A stretch of DNA of 57,486 nt from Pseudomonas monteilii NBRC 103158 = DSM 14164. GTDB lineage: Bacteria > Pseudomonadota > Gammaproteobacteria > Pseudomonadales > Pseudomonadaceae. This document shows positions 1 through 9,990 of this stretch, in pieces. Position 1 is the first letter of the stretch. Each line of letters starts with the position of its first letter. The stretch covers positions 1 to 57,486 of the forward strand of contig NZ_BBIS01000057.1 in the NCBI RefSeq assembly GCF_000730605.1. Direction: 5' to 3'. Below the pieces are notes generated by a model. That model saw nothing but the letters and a program-made list of their open reading frames with translations. It did not search any database and had not been told where the DNA came from. A program made the translations under genes and the position numbers.

Positions 1-100
1 TCCGGCCAGGAAAAGATTTGTCTCCAAGCGTGCCACGGTCCGTGCCACGCCCCGTGATATGGTTCCGCATCTGAACCAACTGCCTTCCAGGGAATGCTCA

Positions 101-3100
101 ATGGCTATTACCACGCTCAACCCAGGTTTCATGATCGTCCACGGCAACCGCCTCGATGACCTACGCAGCCTGGTGGTGAGCTGGATGCGCCGTTACCCCT
201 TGGCACCTTTGGAAAACGAAATCGCCCTTGTCCAAAGCAATGGTATCGCCCAATGGCTCAAACTGGCCCTGGCTGAAGACCCGCTGGAAAATGACCTGGG
301 TGGCTGCGGTATCGCTGCCGCAATCGATGTGCAACTGCCTGGCAGCTTCATGTGGCAGCTGTACCGCAGCGTGCTGGGCCACGACGAAATTCCCGAAGTA
401 TCCCTGCTCGACAAGGCCCCACTGACCTGGCGCCTGATGCGCCTGCTGCCAGCCCTGATAGAGCGCCCGCATTTCGAGCCGCTGCAGCGCTTCCTCAATG
501 ACGACAGCGACCTGCGCAAGCGCTACCAGCTTGCCGAGCGGCTGGCCGACCTGTTCGACCAGTACCAGGTTTACCGCGCCGACTGGCTCAAGGACTGGGC
601 TGCTGGCAATCACATCCTCAATACTGCCCGTGGTGAGCGCAAAGCCCTGCCGCCGGGCAACCGCTGGCAAGCCGAGTTGTGGCGAGCATTGTTGGAGGAT
701 GTTGGTGAGCAGGGCATGGCGCAAAGCCGCGCCGGGGTACATCAGCGCTTCACCGAGCGCATCAACAATCTGGAACAGGCACCTGCGGGGCTGCCACCGC
801 GGGTGATCGTGTTTGGCATTTCCTCGTTGCCTGCGCAGGCCCTGGAAGCACTGGCAGGCCTGGCGCGCTTTAGCCAGGTATTGCTGTGCGTGCACAACCC
901 CTGCCGCCACCACTGGGCCGACATCGTTGCCGACAAGGACCTGTTGCGCCACCAGTACAGGCGCCAGCAACGCAAACAGGGCATGCCCCTGCAACTGGAC
1001 GACCAGTCGCTGCACCAGCATGCTCATCCTTTGTTGGCCGCCTGGGGCAAACAGGGCCGTGACTACATCAACCTGCTCGACAGCTATGACGACCCGGGCA
1101 GCTACCAGGGTGCGTTCAGCGATGGGCGCATCGACCTGTTCAGCGACGGCTCGCCTACCACGTTGCTCAACCAGTTGCAGGACGACATTCTTGAACTACG
1201 CCCGCTCGCCGAAACCCGCGAGCTGTGGCAACCAGTCGATCCAGGCAAAGACCGCTCGATCCGCTTCCACATTGCACACAGCCCGCAACGCGAGGTGGAG
1301 ATTCTCCATGACCAGCTGCTGGCCCGCTTTAGCGCCGACCCTACGTTGCGCCCGCGTGACGTAATCGTCATGCTGCCAGCCATCGACACTTACGCGCCGC
1401 ATATTCGCGCCGTGTTCGGCCAGTTGCAGCGCAATGACCCGCGCTACATCCCCTTCACGCTCACCGACCAAGGCCAGCGTGGGCGTGAGCCTTTACTGAT
1501 TGCCCTTGAACACCTGCTCAAACTGCCGGATAGCCGCTTCGCGGTCAGCGAAGTGCTCGACCTGCTGGACGTCCCGGCAGTCCGTGCCCGCTTCGGTATC
1601 CGCGAAAACGACTTGCCTACGCTGCACCGCTGGATCGAGGGTGCCGGTATTCGTTGGGGCCTCAACGCCGAGCAGCGGGCCAGCCTGGGTTTGCCCGCCG
1701 GGCTTGAACAGAACAGTTGGCGCTTCGGCCTGCGGCGCATGCTGCTGGGCTATGCCGTAGGTGTGGGAGAGGCCTGCGATGGCATCGAGCCCTACGATGA
1801 AATCGGAGGCCTGGACGCAGCACTGATCGGTCCGCTGGTCGCACTGCTCGATGCACTCGACGTCGCTTGCCAGGCGTTTTCCGAGCCTGCCACTGTCAGT
1901 CAGTGGGGGGAGCGCCTGCACGCCTTGCTGCAGGTATTCTTCCTCGCCGAGGATGAGCACGACGAATTCCTGCTGATGCAGCTACAGGACCTGCGCGATG
2001 GCTGGCTTGAAGTGTGCGAGGCTGTTGGGCTGAATGACCCGTTGCCGCTGACCGTGGTGCGTGAAGCCTGGCTGTCAGGCCTCGACCAGGGCAAGCTGTC
2101 GCAACGCTTCCTCGCCGGGTCGGTCAACTTCTGCACCCTCATGCCCATGCGCGCCATCCCGTTCCGCGTAGTCTGCCTGCTGGGCATGAACGATGGCGAC
2201 TACCCGCGCGCCCAGCAACCACTGGACTTCGACCTGATGGCCAGCGATTACCGCCCCGGTGACCGCTCACGCCGCGAAGACGACCGTTACCTGCTGCTCG
2301 AAGCGCTGCTGTCGGCACGTGACCAACTGTATGTCAGCTGGGTCGGGCGCAGTATTCGCGACAACAGCGAGCGCCCGGCCTCGGTACTGATCGGCCAGTT
2401 GCGCGATCACATCGCTGCGGGCTGGCAGTTGACCGGCACCGAGCAAGGGCAACCCGCGGAGCCGGGCGAGCAACTGCTGCACGCACTGACCCTGGAGCAC
2501 CCACTGCAGCCGTTCAGCCCCCGCTATTTCCAGAAGGGTAGCCCGCTGTTCAGTTTTGCCCACGAATGGCAGGTGCTGCACCAGCAAGGCGAAGAGCAAG
2601 AGCAGGGCGACCCAGGCTTGCCACCTTATTTCGACGATGAAGCCCTGAGCCTGACCCAGCTGAATGACTTCCTGCGCCACCCGGTACGGCACTTCTTCAG
2701 CCAGCGTTTGAAGGTGTACTTCGAAGCATTGGAGGCGCCGACCCCGGACGAAGAACCCTTTGTCCTCGATACCCTGCAACGCTACGGTGCCAGTGAGAGC
2801 CTGCTCGGCGCCGCTCTGGCCGAGCCGGGCAATGCCGAACAGGCCCTGCAGGCCCAGGCCCGGCGCCTGCAAGCCTGCGGTTTGTTGCCACTGGCCGGCT
2901 TCGGCGAGCTACTGCAACACGAGCTGATCGAACCGCTACCCGACCTGCTGCAACGTCACCAGCAGTTGCTGCAACGCTGGCCACAGCTGGTCGAGGGCGC
3001 TTTGCCGGTGCATTTCGAGCACGGCCAGCACCGGCTCGAAGGCTGGCTGGGCCGTGTGTTCCAGGCGGATGACCAGAGCCTGCTCAGCATCACCACCGTA

Positions 3101-3580
3101 CCCAACACCATCAGTGCCGGGCGCAACAACCTCAAGTGGCACCGCCTGATTGCCCCTTGGGTCACGCACTTGGCCGCCTGTGCGGCAGGCTACCCCTATA
3201 ACAGTGCACTGGTAGCCAGTGACCTGACCCTGTTGCTTGCACCGCTGCCGCCCGAGCTGGCCACGCAACTGTTGGGCGATTTGCTGGTGGCCCGTCAGGC
3301 AGGGATGAATGCGCCTCTGCCCGTTGCAGCCAAAACCGCGTTTGCATGGTTGGCCCAGGACGAGGCCGACAAGGCCCTGGCCGCCGCAGCCCGCGCCTAC
3401 GAAGGCGACGAGCGCACCAGCTTTGGCGAGCGTGGTGAAAGCATTGCCCTGGCTCGCCAGTTCCGTGACTTTGCCGCACTCACCGCTGACGAAACCTTCG
3501 AAGGCTGGTGCGAAACCTTGTACCGCCCGTTATTCACCGCCCCTTGGCAGACCTTGGGCAATCCGGAGAAAGGCGTATGA
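101..3580 (+). CDS. recC: RecC, exodeoxyribonuclease V gamma subunit
   Basis: RecC is the scaffold and Chi-recognition subunit of the RecBCD helicase-nuclease, which resects double-strand breaks and loads RecA. The 1159-residue product has the usual RecC length. It begins with the family's typical N-terminus (PGFMIVHGNRLDDLR) and carries the helicase-like but Walker-less architecture of RecC. An in-frame ATG exists 42 nt upstream, but AGGGA seven bases before the ATG at 101 supports the chosen start. The stop overlaps recB in an ATGA, so translation is coupled. The recC-recB-recD order is the pseudomonad one. The first 100 bases of the window hold only a short upstream region containing a repeated CGTGCCACG. 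Confidence 0.95.
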   Translation: MAITTLNPGFMIVHGNRLDDLRSLVVSWMRRYPLAPLENEIALVQSNGIAQWLKLALAEDPLENDLGGCGIAAAIDVQLPGSFMWQLYRSVLGHDEIPEVSLLDKAPLTWRLMRLLPALIERPHFEPLQRFLNDDSDLRKRYQLAERLADLFDQYQVYRADWLKDWAAGNHILNTARGERKALPPGNRWQAELWRALLEDVGEQGMAQSRAGVHQRFTERINNLEQAPAGLPPRVIVFGISSLPAQALEALAGLARFSQVLLCVHNPCRHHWADIVADKDLLRHQYRRQQRKQGMPLQLDDQSLHQHAHPLLAAWGKQGRDYINLLDSYDDPGSYQGAFSDGRIDLFSDGSPTTLLNQLQDDILELRPLAETRELWQPVDPGKDRSIRFHIAHSPQREVEILHDQLLARFSADPTLRPRDVIVMLPAIDTYAPHIRAVFGQLQRNDPRYIPFTLTDQGQRGREPLLIALEHLLKLPDSRFAVSEVLDLLDVPAVRARFGIRENDLPTLHRWIEGAGIRWGLNAEQRASLGLPAGLEQNSWRFGLRRMLLGYAVGVGEACDGIEPYDEIGGLDAALIGPLVALLDALDVACQAFSEPATVSQWGERLHALLQVFFLAEDEHDEFLLMQLQDLRDGWLEVCEAVGLNDPLPLTVVREAWLSGLDQGKLSQRFLAGSVNFCTLMPMRAIPFRVVCLLGMNDGDYPRAQQPLDFDLMASDYRPGDRSRREDDRYLLLEALLSARDQLYVSWVGRSIRDNSERPASVLIGQLRDHIAAGWQLTGTEQGQPAEPGEQLLHALTLEHPLQPFSPRYFQKGSPLFSFAHEWQVLHQQGEEQEQGDPGLPPYFDDEALSLTQLNDFLRHPVRHFFSQRLKVYFEALEAPTPDEEPFVLDTLQRYGASESLLGAALAEPGNAEQALQAQARRLQACGLLPLAGFGELLQHELIEPLPDLLQRHQQLLQRWPQLVEGALPVHFEHGQHRLEGWLGRVFQADDQSLLSITTVPNTISAGRNNLKWHRLIAPWVTHLAACAAGYPYNSALVASDLTLLLAPLPPELATQLLGDLLVARQAGMNAPLPVAAKTAFAWLAQDEADKALAAAARAYEGDERTSFGERGESIALARQFRDFAALTADETFEGWCETLYRPLFTAPWQTLGNPEKGV

Positions 3581-6500
3581 CCCAGGTCCGTCCCTTGGCA
3601 CTGAGTTTCCCCCTGCACGGCAGCCAGCTGATCGAGGCCAGCGCCGGTACGGGCAAGACCTTCACCATTTCGGCGCTGTACCTGCGCCTGATCCTCGGCC
3701 ACGGTGGCGAACAGGGCTTCGAGCGCGAGCTGCTACCACCGCAAATCCTCGTGGTGACCTTCACCGACGCTGCCACCAAAGAGCTGCGCGAGCGCATTCG
3801 TGCCCGCCTGGCTGAGGCTGCACGGTTTTTCCGTGGTGAACTGGAAGGCGCCGACCCGTTGTTGCATCAACTGCGTGACGATTATCCACAAGAGGCCTGG
3901 CCGCGGTGTGCCGGCCGCCTGGAAATCGCTGTGCAGTGGATGGACGAAGCGGCGGTATCGACCATCCATGGCTGGTGCCAGCGCATGCTCCGCGAGCATG
4001 CCTTCGACAGTGGCAGCCTGTTCACCCAGACCCTGGAAACCGACCACAGCGAGCTGCTGGGCCAGGTGATGCGCGATTACTGGCGGCGTTTCTGCTACGG
4101 CATGCACGGTGATGCGCTGGCCTGGGTCCGCAGCAACTGGGGGAGCCCCGATGCCTTGCTGCCGCGCATCCGCCCGCTGTTTGGCCGCATACGCGCTCAG
4201 CACGACGGGCCAGAGCCCGCCGGGTTGATCCAGGCGTCACTGCAGCAACGTGACCAACAGCTGGCTCGGCTAAAGGCGCCGTGGGCGCAGTGGGCCGAAG
4301 AGCTGCGCCAAATCTGCCGCGATGCACTGGCCGCCAAGCAGGTTGACGGCCGCAAGATGCAGGCCCGTTACTTCGAACCTTGGTTCGACAAACTTTGCGC
4401 CTGGGCTGCCGATGAGCATCTGGTGGAGCTCGACCTGGGTACCGGCTTCACCCGACTCACCCCGGCGGGCATGGCTGAAGCCTGGAAGGGCGAACCGCCC
4501 GACCACCCGGCCCTCGACGCCATGCAGACGCTGCAACAGCAATTGCAGGCCTTGGACAACCCAGATGCGCCGTTGCTTGAGCATGCTGCCGGCTGGGTAT
4601 CGGCGCGATTCGAAGTGGAGAAGCGCCGCCGTGCGGAAATGGGCTTCGACGACATGCTCCTGCGCCTGCAGCACGCCCTGGCCAGCGAGGCCGGTGAGCG
4701 CCTGGCCAGCCTGATTCGCGAGCAGTTTCCGGTTGCGCTGATCGACGAATTCCAAGACACCGACCCGGTGCAGTACGGTATTTTCGAGCGCATTTACCAT
4801 ATCAGCGAAAACCGTGCACAAACCGGCCTGTTCATGATCGGTGACCCCAAGCAGGCGATTTACGCCTTCCGGGGTGCCGACATTTACACCTACCTTGCTG
4901 CGCGGCGCGCCACCAGCGGCCGCTTGCACAGCCTGGACACCAACTACCGCTCCAGCAAAGCCATGGTTGCGGCGGTCAACCAGGTATTCCTGCAGGCCGA
5001 GGCGCGTGAAACGGGGCGGGGTGCATTCCTGTTCCGCGAGGCCGATGACAACCCGTTACCGTTCATCGAGGTGCATGCCAAGGGCCGTGGCGAACAGCTG
5101 CTGATTGGCGGTGAAGCCAGCGCAGCCCTGCAATGCTGGCAGCTGGAGAGCGAAGAGCCGGTGTCCAGCAGCGTCTACCGCCAGCAACTGGCCGCCAGCT
5201 GCGCCAGCCATATCGTCGCCTTGCTCAACGGTGGCCAGCAGGGCACGGCGGGCTTCCAGAATGCCGAGGGCGAATTGCGCCCCTGCCTGCCTTCGGACAT
5301 CGCCATCCTGGTGCGTGATGGCCATGAAGCACAGATGGTCCGCGCCGAGCTGGCCGCGCGTGATGTGCGCAGCGTGTACCTGTCCGACAAGGACTCGGTG
5401 TTCGCCGCCCAGGAAGCCCACGACCTGCTGGCCTGGCTCAAGGCCTGCGCCGAGCCAGACTCGGAACGCCTGCTCAAGGCCGCACTGGCCAGCCTCACAC
5501 TGGGCCTGTCGCTGGCCGAACTGGACCGGCTGAACCAGGACGAGCGGGTCTGGGAAGGCTGGGTCATGCGTTTTCGCCTTTACCGCGACACCTGGCAGCG
5601 CCAAGGGGTGCTACCGATGTTGCGCCACCTGCTGCATGACTTCCATCTGCCGCGCACGCTGATTCGCCGCAGTGATGGCGAGCGGGTGCTGACCAACCTG
5701 CTGCACCTGGCCGAGCTGTTGCAACAGGCCGCAGGCGAGCTGGACGGTGAGCAGGCGTTGATCCGCCACTTGGCCGAGCACCTGGCCAGTTCCGGGCAGG
5801 CCGGTGAAGAACAGATCCTGCGCCTGGAGAGCGACGAACAGCTGGTCAAGGTGGTAACGATCCACAAGTCCAAGGGCCTGGAATATCCCCTGGTCTATCT
5901 GCCGTTCATCTGCATTAGCAAACCCGTCGACGGTACCCGACTGCCGTTGGCCTGGCATGACAGCGACGGTAATGCCCACCTCACACTCACGCCGAACCAG
6001 GAGCAGATCGAGCGCGCCGATGACGAGCGCCTGGCCGAAGACCTGCGCCTGCTCTACGTAGCCCTGACCCGGGCACAGTATGCTTGCTGGCTGGGTGTTG
6101 CCGACCTCAAGCGTGGCAACCAGAAGCGTTCGCAGCTGCACCGCTCGGCATTTGGCTACCTGCTGGGGGGCGGCCTTGCTCTGGCCGAATCGACGCAGTT
6201 GACGGGCTGGTTGCAGGCGCTGGCGGCGACGTGCCCGCACATCACCTGCCCGGGGCTGCCGCAGGCGGATGAGCAGGTGTATCGCATGCCCCATGCCGAG
6301 CGTGAGCTGCTGCCTGCACGCAAGCCTCGCCGCGCAGCAGCCGAGCATTGGTGGATCGCGTCGTACAGCGCCCTGCGCGTCGGCGACCAGACCCTCGGCG
6401 CCGACAGCTCGCAGGCCCAGCAATTGCTGGATGACGAGGTGCTCGATGCCCAGGTGTTGCGCGAGGTCCCGCCCGACAGCGGCGATATCCACCGCTTTCC

Positions 6501-7251
6501 ACGGGGGCCGAACCCGGGCACTTTCCTCCATGGCCTGCTGGAATGGGCAGGGCGCGAGGGCTTCAGCCAGGTCACCGGCAACTCGCAGCTGATCGAGCGA
6601 ATCGTTGGCCAGCGATGCAACCGCCGTGACTGGACCGGGTGGATTCCCACCCTCACCCAGTGGCTGCAACGCTTGTTGAACGAGCCGCTGCCGTTGCCGG
6701 GCAACGACCTGAGTGTAACGCTCGGTCAGTTGCGCCATTACCAGATCGAAATGGAGTTCTGGTTCGCCAGCCACCAGGTCGACGCCGAACAACTCGACCG
6801 CCTGGTCGCTCGCCACACCCATCCTGGGCTGGCACGCCCGGCAGCGCAGCCAACCGTGCTCAACGGCATGTTCAAAGGCTTCATCGACCTGGCGTTCGAG
6901 CTGGACGGGCGGTATTACGTGACCGACTACAAGTCCAACTGGCTGGGCCCGGACATCCAGGCCTACGACACAATGGCCATGGAAAAGTCCATCATCGAGC
7001 ACCGCTACGACCTGCAGTACGTGCTGTACCTGCTGGCCCTGCACCGCCAGTTGCGCGCACGCCTGCCGGATTACGATTACGACCGCCATGTCGGTGGCGC
7101 CCTGTTCATCTTCCTGCGAGGCGCCAGCAGCAGCGGCCACGGCGTGTACCACGCCAAGCCACCGCGTGAGCTGATTGAACGCCTGGATGCGCTGTTCCGT
7201 GGCGAGCGCGCGCCCGCACAGCAGGACCTGTTAGCCGGAGTCGCGCCATGA
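3577..7251 (+). CDS. recB: RecB, exodeoxyribonuclease V beta subunit
   Basis: RecB is the 3'-5' SF1 helicase and the only nuclease of RecBCD. The 1224-residue product has Walker A ASAGTGKT with Lys27, Walker B IDEFQDTD near residue 389, and the late helicase motif VTIHKSKGLEYP near residue 760. The C-terminal RecB nuclease motif is present: an Asp in GFIDLAF (about 1104), then DYKSN (about 1117-1121). A longer reading frame opens inside recC, but the ATG at 3577, overlapping the recC stop as ATGA, is the natural coupled start. It ends in another ATGA overlap with recD. All catalytic elements look intact. Confidence 0.96.
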   Translation: MTQVRPLALSFPLHGSQLIEASAGTGKTFTISALYLRLILGHGGEQGFERELLPPQILVVTFTDAATKELRERIRARLAEAARFFRGELEGADPLLHQLRDDYPQEAWPRCAGRLEIAVQWMDEAAVSTIHGWCQRMLREHAFDSGSLFTQTLETDHSELLGQVMRDYWRRFCYGMHGDALAWVRSNWGSPDALLPRIRPLFGRIRAQHDGPEPAGLIQASLQQRDQQLARLKAPWAQWAEELRQICRDALAAKQVDGRKMQARYFEPWFDKLCAWAADEHLVELDLGTGFTRLTPAGMAEAWKGEPPDHPALDAMQTLQQQLQALDNPDAPLLEHAAGWVSARFEVEKRRRAEMGFDDMLLRLQHALASEAGERLASLIREQFPVALIDEFQDTDPVQYGIFERIYHISENRAQTGLFMIGDPKQAIYAFRGADIYTYLAARRATSGRLHSLDTNYRSSKAMVAAVNQVFLQAEARETGRGAFLFREADDNPLPFIEVHAKGRGEQLLIGGEASAALQCWQLESEEPVSSSVYRQQLAASCASHIVALLNGGQQGTAGFQNAEGELRPCLPSDIAILVRDGHEAQMVRAELAARDVRSVYLSDKDSVFAAQEAHDLLAWLKACAEPDSERLLKAALASLTLGLSLAELDRLNQDERVWEGWVMRFRLYRDTWQRQGVLPMLRHLLHDFHLPRTLIRRSDGERVLTNLLHLAELLQQAAGELDGEQALIRHLAEHLASSGQAGEEQILRLESDEQLVKVVTIHKSKGLEYPLVYLPFICISKPVDGTRLPLAWHDSDGNAHLTLTPNQEQIERADDERLAEDLRLLYVALTRAQYACWLGVADLKRGNQKRSQLHRSAFGYLLGGGLALAESTQLTGWLQALAATCPHITCPGLPQADEQVYRMPHAERELLPARKPRRAAAEHWWIASYSALRVGDQTLGADSSQAQQLLDDEVLDAQVLREVPPDSGDIHRFPRGPNPGTFLHGLLEWAGREGFSQVTGNSQLIERIVGQRCNRRDWTGWIPTLTQWLQRLLNEPLPLPGNDLSVTLGQLRHYQIEMEFWFASHQVDAEQLDRLVARHTHPGLARPAAQPTVLNGMFKGFIDLAFELDGRYYVTDYKSNWLGPDIQAYDTMAMEKSIIEHRYDLQYVLYLLALHRQLRARLPDYDYDRHVGGALFIFLRGASSSGHGVYHAKPPRELIERLDALFRGERAPAQQDLLAGVAP

Positions 7252-9323
7252 GCCGAAGCCTACTCGACCTTTTGCCCACCCCACTGCACGCCGAGCACCT
7301 GTTGGCGCTGGCACCTCAGCATGACAGCGGTGACCTGCTGCAACTGCTCGACCGCTGGGTAGAGCGGGGCTGGCTGCGTGCCCTGGACCGTGCATTCGTG
7401 TCGTTCCTTGAAGAGCGCGCCCCTGGCAGTGACCCCTTGCTGTTGCTGGCGGCAGCGTTGGCCAGCCACCAACTGGGCCATGGCCATGTGTGCCTCGATT
7501 TGCAGCAAACCCTGGCCGAGCCCGACTTTGCACTGTCGCTGCCACCGGAAGGCGACGCCTTGACTGGCCCTCTGCTGTTACCCTCGCAGCTGCTGGCCAA
7601 CCTCGACTTGAATGCCTGGCGCCAGCGCATCGCCGCCAGCTCGCTGGTGGCACTCGGCGATAACCCAGGCCAGCAAGCGCGGCCGCTGGTGCTCAGCGGC
7701 GAGCGCCTGTACCTGCGCCGTTACTGGCGCTACGAGCGGCGCATCGACCATACCCTGCGCCAGCGCCTGACCCAAGCCGAAGCGCCGCTGACCGACCTGT
7801 CAGATCGCCTGGCGCAGCTGTTCGCGGGCGGGGCGCCAGCAGGCCAGGTGGACTGGCAGAAGCTTGCGTGTGCGCTGGCCACCCGTGCCGGTTTCAGCAT
7901 CATCACGGGCGGCCCCGGCACGGGTAAAACCACGACCGTCGTGCGCCTGCTGGCCTTGCTTCAGGGGCCGGCGGTGGAGCTGGGCAGGCCGCTGCGCATA
8001 CGCCTGGCCGCACCGACCGGCAAGGCTGCTGCGCGTCTGACCGAATCGATTGGCCAGCAAGTCGAGCGGCTGCAAGTCAGCGCCGAAGTCCGCAGGCAAA
8101 TCCCCACTGATGTCAGCACCGTACACCGGCTGCTTGGCAGCCGCCCAGGCTCGCGGCACTTCCGCCACCATGCTGGCAACCCGTTGCCGCTGGACGTGCT
8201 GGTGGTCGACGAGGCGTCGATGATCGACCTGGAAATGATGGCCAACCTGCTTGATGCCTTGCCGCCACGGGCACGCCTGGTGCTGCTGGGGGACAAGGAC
8301 CAGTTAGCCTCCGTCGAGGCCGGCGCGGTGCTGGGAGATTTGTGCCGGGATGCCGAGGAAGGCTATTACTCGCCGGCAACCACCGCGTGGCTGGAGCAGG
8401 TTAGCGGCGAGTCGCTGGCCGGCAGCGGGCTCAAGGCCGGCGATGAGCAGCGTAACCCGCTGGCCCAGCAGGTGGTAATGCTGCGCTTTTCACGACGCTT
8501 CGGCGAAGGCAGCGGGATTGGTCAACTGGCCAGGCTGGTCAATCGTCAGGACGCTTACGCGGCACGCAACCTGCTGGCCACGCCACCGGAGGATGTGCAC
8601 AGTCTGGCGCTCAAGCACGAGCAGGACCGTGCTTTTGACCGCCTGCTGCTCGACGGCCTGAACCGTGGTGCCGAAGGCCCGCAAGGCTATCGCAGCTACC
8701 TGCGCACCCTTGGCCGTTACAGGCCGGCACTCGAAACCGCATTTGACGACCCGGCATGGGAGCAGTGGGCGGGCAAGGTGCTTCACAGCTTCGAGGACTT
8801 CCAGTTGCTCTGCGCGGTGCGTCGCGGCGCCTGGGGTGTCGAAGGCCTCAACGAGCGGGTGGCGCGGGTGCTGCACAATGCCGGGCTGATCGACAGCCAG
8901 CAACCCTGGTACGAAGGGCGCCCGGTGCTGGTGACCCGCAACGACTACGGCCTGGGCCTTATGAACGGTGACATCGGTATCGCCCTGCGCCTGCCGGATG
9001 AGCAAGGCGAGCCGCTGCTGCGCGTGGCTTTCCCGCGTAACGATGGCAGTGGCGGGGTGCGCTTCGTCCTGCCGAGCCGGCTTAACGAAGTGGAAACGGT
9101 ATTCGCCATGACCGTGCACAAGTCCCAGGGCTCGGAGTTCAGCCACACCGCGCTGGTACTGCCGGATGCGCTCAACCCGGTGCTGACCAAGGAGCTGGTG
9201 TACACCGGCATTACCCGCGCCAAGCACTGCTTCAGCCTGGTCGAGCCACGCCAGGGCATTTTCGAAGAAGCGGTGGCACGTAAGGTACGGCGTATTTCCG
9301 GGTTGATGCTGGAGCAGGTCTAG
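7248..9323 (+). CDS. recD: RecD, exodeoxyribonuclease V alpha subunit
   Basis: RecD is the 5'-3' SF1B helicase of RecBCD. The 691-residue product has a divergent N-terminal domain that contacts RecC, then Walker A GGPGTGKTTT around residues 220-229, VVDEASMID as Walker B, and the C-terminal motif VHKSQGSEF followed by YTGITRAK, typical of SF1 helicases. The start ATG overlaps the recB stop by four bases. It is the last gene of the recCBD operon. No T-rich terminator follows, only a weak hairpin at 9347-9372. Confidence 0.95.
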   Translation: MSRSLLDLLPTPLHAEHLLALAPQHDSGDLLQLLDRWVERGWLRALDRAFVSFLEERAPGSDPLLLLAAALASHQLGHGHVCLDLQQTLAEPDFALSLPPEGDALTGPLLLPSQLLANLDLNAWRQRIAASSLVALGDNPGQQARPLVLSGERLYLRRYWRYERRIDHTLRQRLTQAEAPLTDLSDRLAQLFAGGAPAGQVDWQKLACALATRAGFSIITGGPGTGKTTTVVRLLALLQGPAVELGRPLRIRLAAPTGKAAARLTESIGQQVERLQVSAEVRRQIPTDVSTVHRLLGSRPGSRHFRHHAGNPLPLDVLVVDEASMIDLEMMANLLDALPPRARLVLLGDKDQLASVEAGAVLGDLCRDAEEGYYSPATTAWLEQVSGESLAGSGLKAGDEQRNPLAQQVVMLRFSRRFGEGSGIGQLARLVNRQDAYAARNLLATPPEDVHSLALKHEQDRAFDRLLLDGLNRGAEGPQGYRSYLRTLGRYRPALETAFDDPAWEQWAGKVLHSFEDFQLLCAVRRGAWGVEGLNERVARVLHNAGLIDSQQPWYEGRPVLVTRNDYGLGLMNGDIGIALRLPDEQGEPLLRVAFPRNDGSGGVRFVLPSRLNEVETVFAMTVHKSQGSEFSHTALVLPDALNPVLTKELVYTGITRAKHCFSLVEPRQGIFEEAVARKVRRISGLMLEQV

Positions 9324-9346
9324 GGGCATACAACCCGATGCACCTG

Positions 9347-9372
9347 GCCGCTCTTCCATACAAGGAAGCGGC
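9347..9372 (+). terminator. Weak terminator-like hairpin after recD
   Basis: The arms GCCGCTCTTCC and GGAAGCGGC pair with one bulged base across a seven-base loop. It lies 23 bases after the recD stop and before the yfiR ribosome-binding region. No U-tract follows, so intrinsic termination would be inefficient. It may be a partial attenuator or simply a chance inverted repeat. Confidence 0.3.
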
Positions 9373-9423
9373 TATGTGCTATCGTTGCGCCGATACCGGA
9401 AAGGACCCTAAGAGATTTCCCAC

Positions 9424-9990
9424 ATGAACGTGGCCGGGAGGCGAGCGCCAAACTGTGCACTTTCGCTGTTGCTGGCCGCCCTGTTCATTTCCATGGGCTG
9501 CGCCCGGGCAGATACCGCCACAACCACCGCCCAGGCCCAGCAACGCGCCAAGGCCGTGACCCAGGTCGTACTGGGTATCTTCAGCTATGCCCGCTGGCCG
9601 GTCGAACCCTCCCCCTTACGGCTGTGCCTGGTCGGCCCCACCGAGTATGCCGATGATCTGATCAAAGGCCATGTACAGGAGTCCGGCCGCCCGCTGCAGG
9701 TGCGGCGGCTGCTGGCAGAGGATACCCAGGTCGCCCAGGCCTGCGATGCCATCTACATTGGCAAGCTTGACCAGGGCGAGCGCGACAAACTGTTCGAGCG
9801 TATCAGCGGCCACCCGGTTCTGAGCATCAGCGAAGCGAACGACCCCTGCACGGTCGGCAGCCTGTTCTGCCTGCGGGTCAGCGACCAGCAAGTGGCCTTT
9901 GAAGTCAACCTGGATTCGGTGGCGCGTTCCGGCGTGCGCATCCACCCCAGCGTGCTGCAATTGTCGCGGCGCCGGGCGGTGCAGCCATGA
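9424..9990 (+). CDS. yfiR: YfiR, periplasmic repressor of the diguanylate cyclase YfiN
   Basis: YfiR (DUF4154) is a small periplasmic protein that binds and silences YfiN; redox or envelope stress releases it. The 188-residue product has an N-terminal hydrophobic signal segment (about residues 10-29), with likely cleavage after ARA. The mature part has four cysteines (LRLCL, QACDA, DPCTV, LFCLR), matching the two disulfides known in P. aeruginosa YfiR. The position, immediately before a CHASE-HAMP-GGDEF protein and an OmpA-like lipoprotein, confirms the yfiRNB operon. The stop overlaps yfiN as ATGA. A Cys at residue 26 is not in a good lipobox, so I treat it as soluble periplasmic. Confidence 0.88.
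   Translation: MNVAGRRAPNCALSLLLAALFISMGCARADTATTTAQAQQRAKAVTQVVLGIFSYARWPVEPSPLRLCLVGPTEYADDLIKGHVQESGRPLQVRRLLAEDTQVAQACDAIYIGKLDQGERDKLFERISGHPVLSISEANDPCTVGSLFCLRVSDQQVAFEVNLDSVARSGVRIHPSVLQLSRRRAVQP

Noticed and set aside
5611..7152. 513-codon minus-strand frame inside recB
   Set aside because: Antisense to the helicase and nuclease domains of recB, with no protein features of its own.
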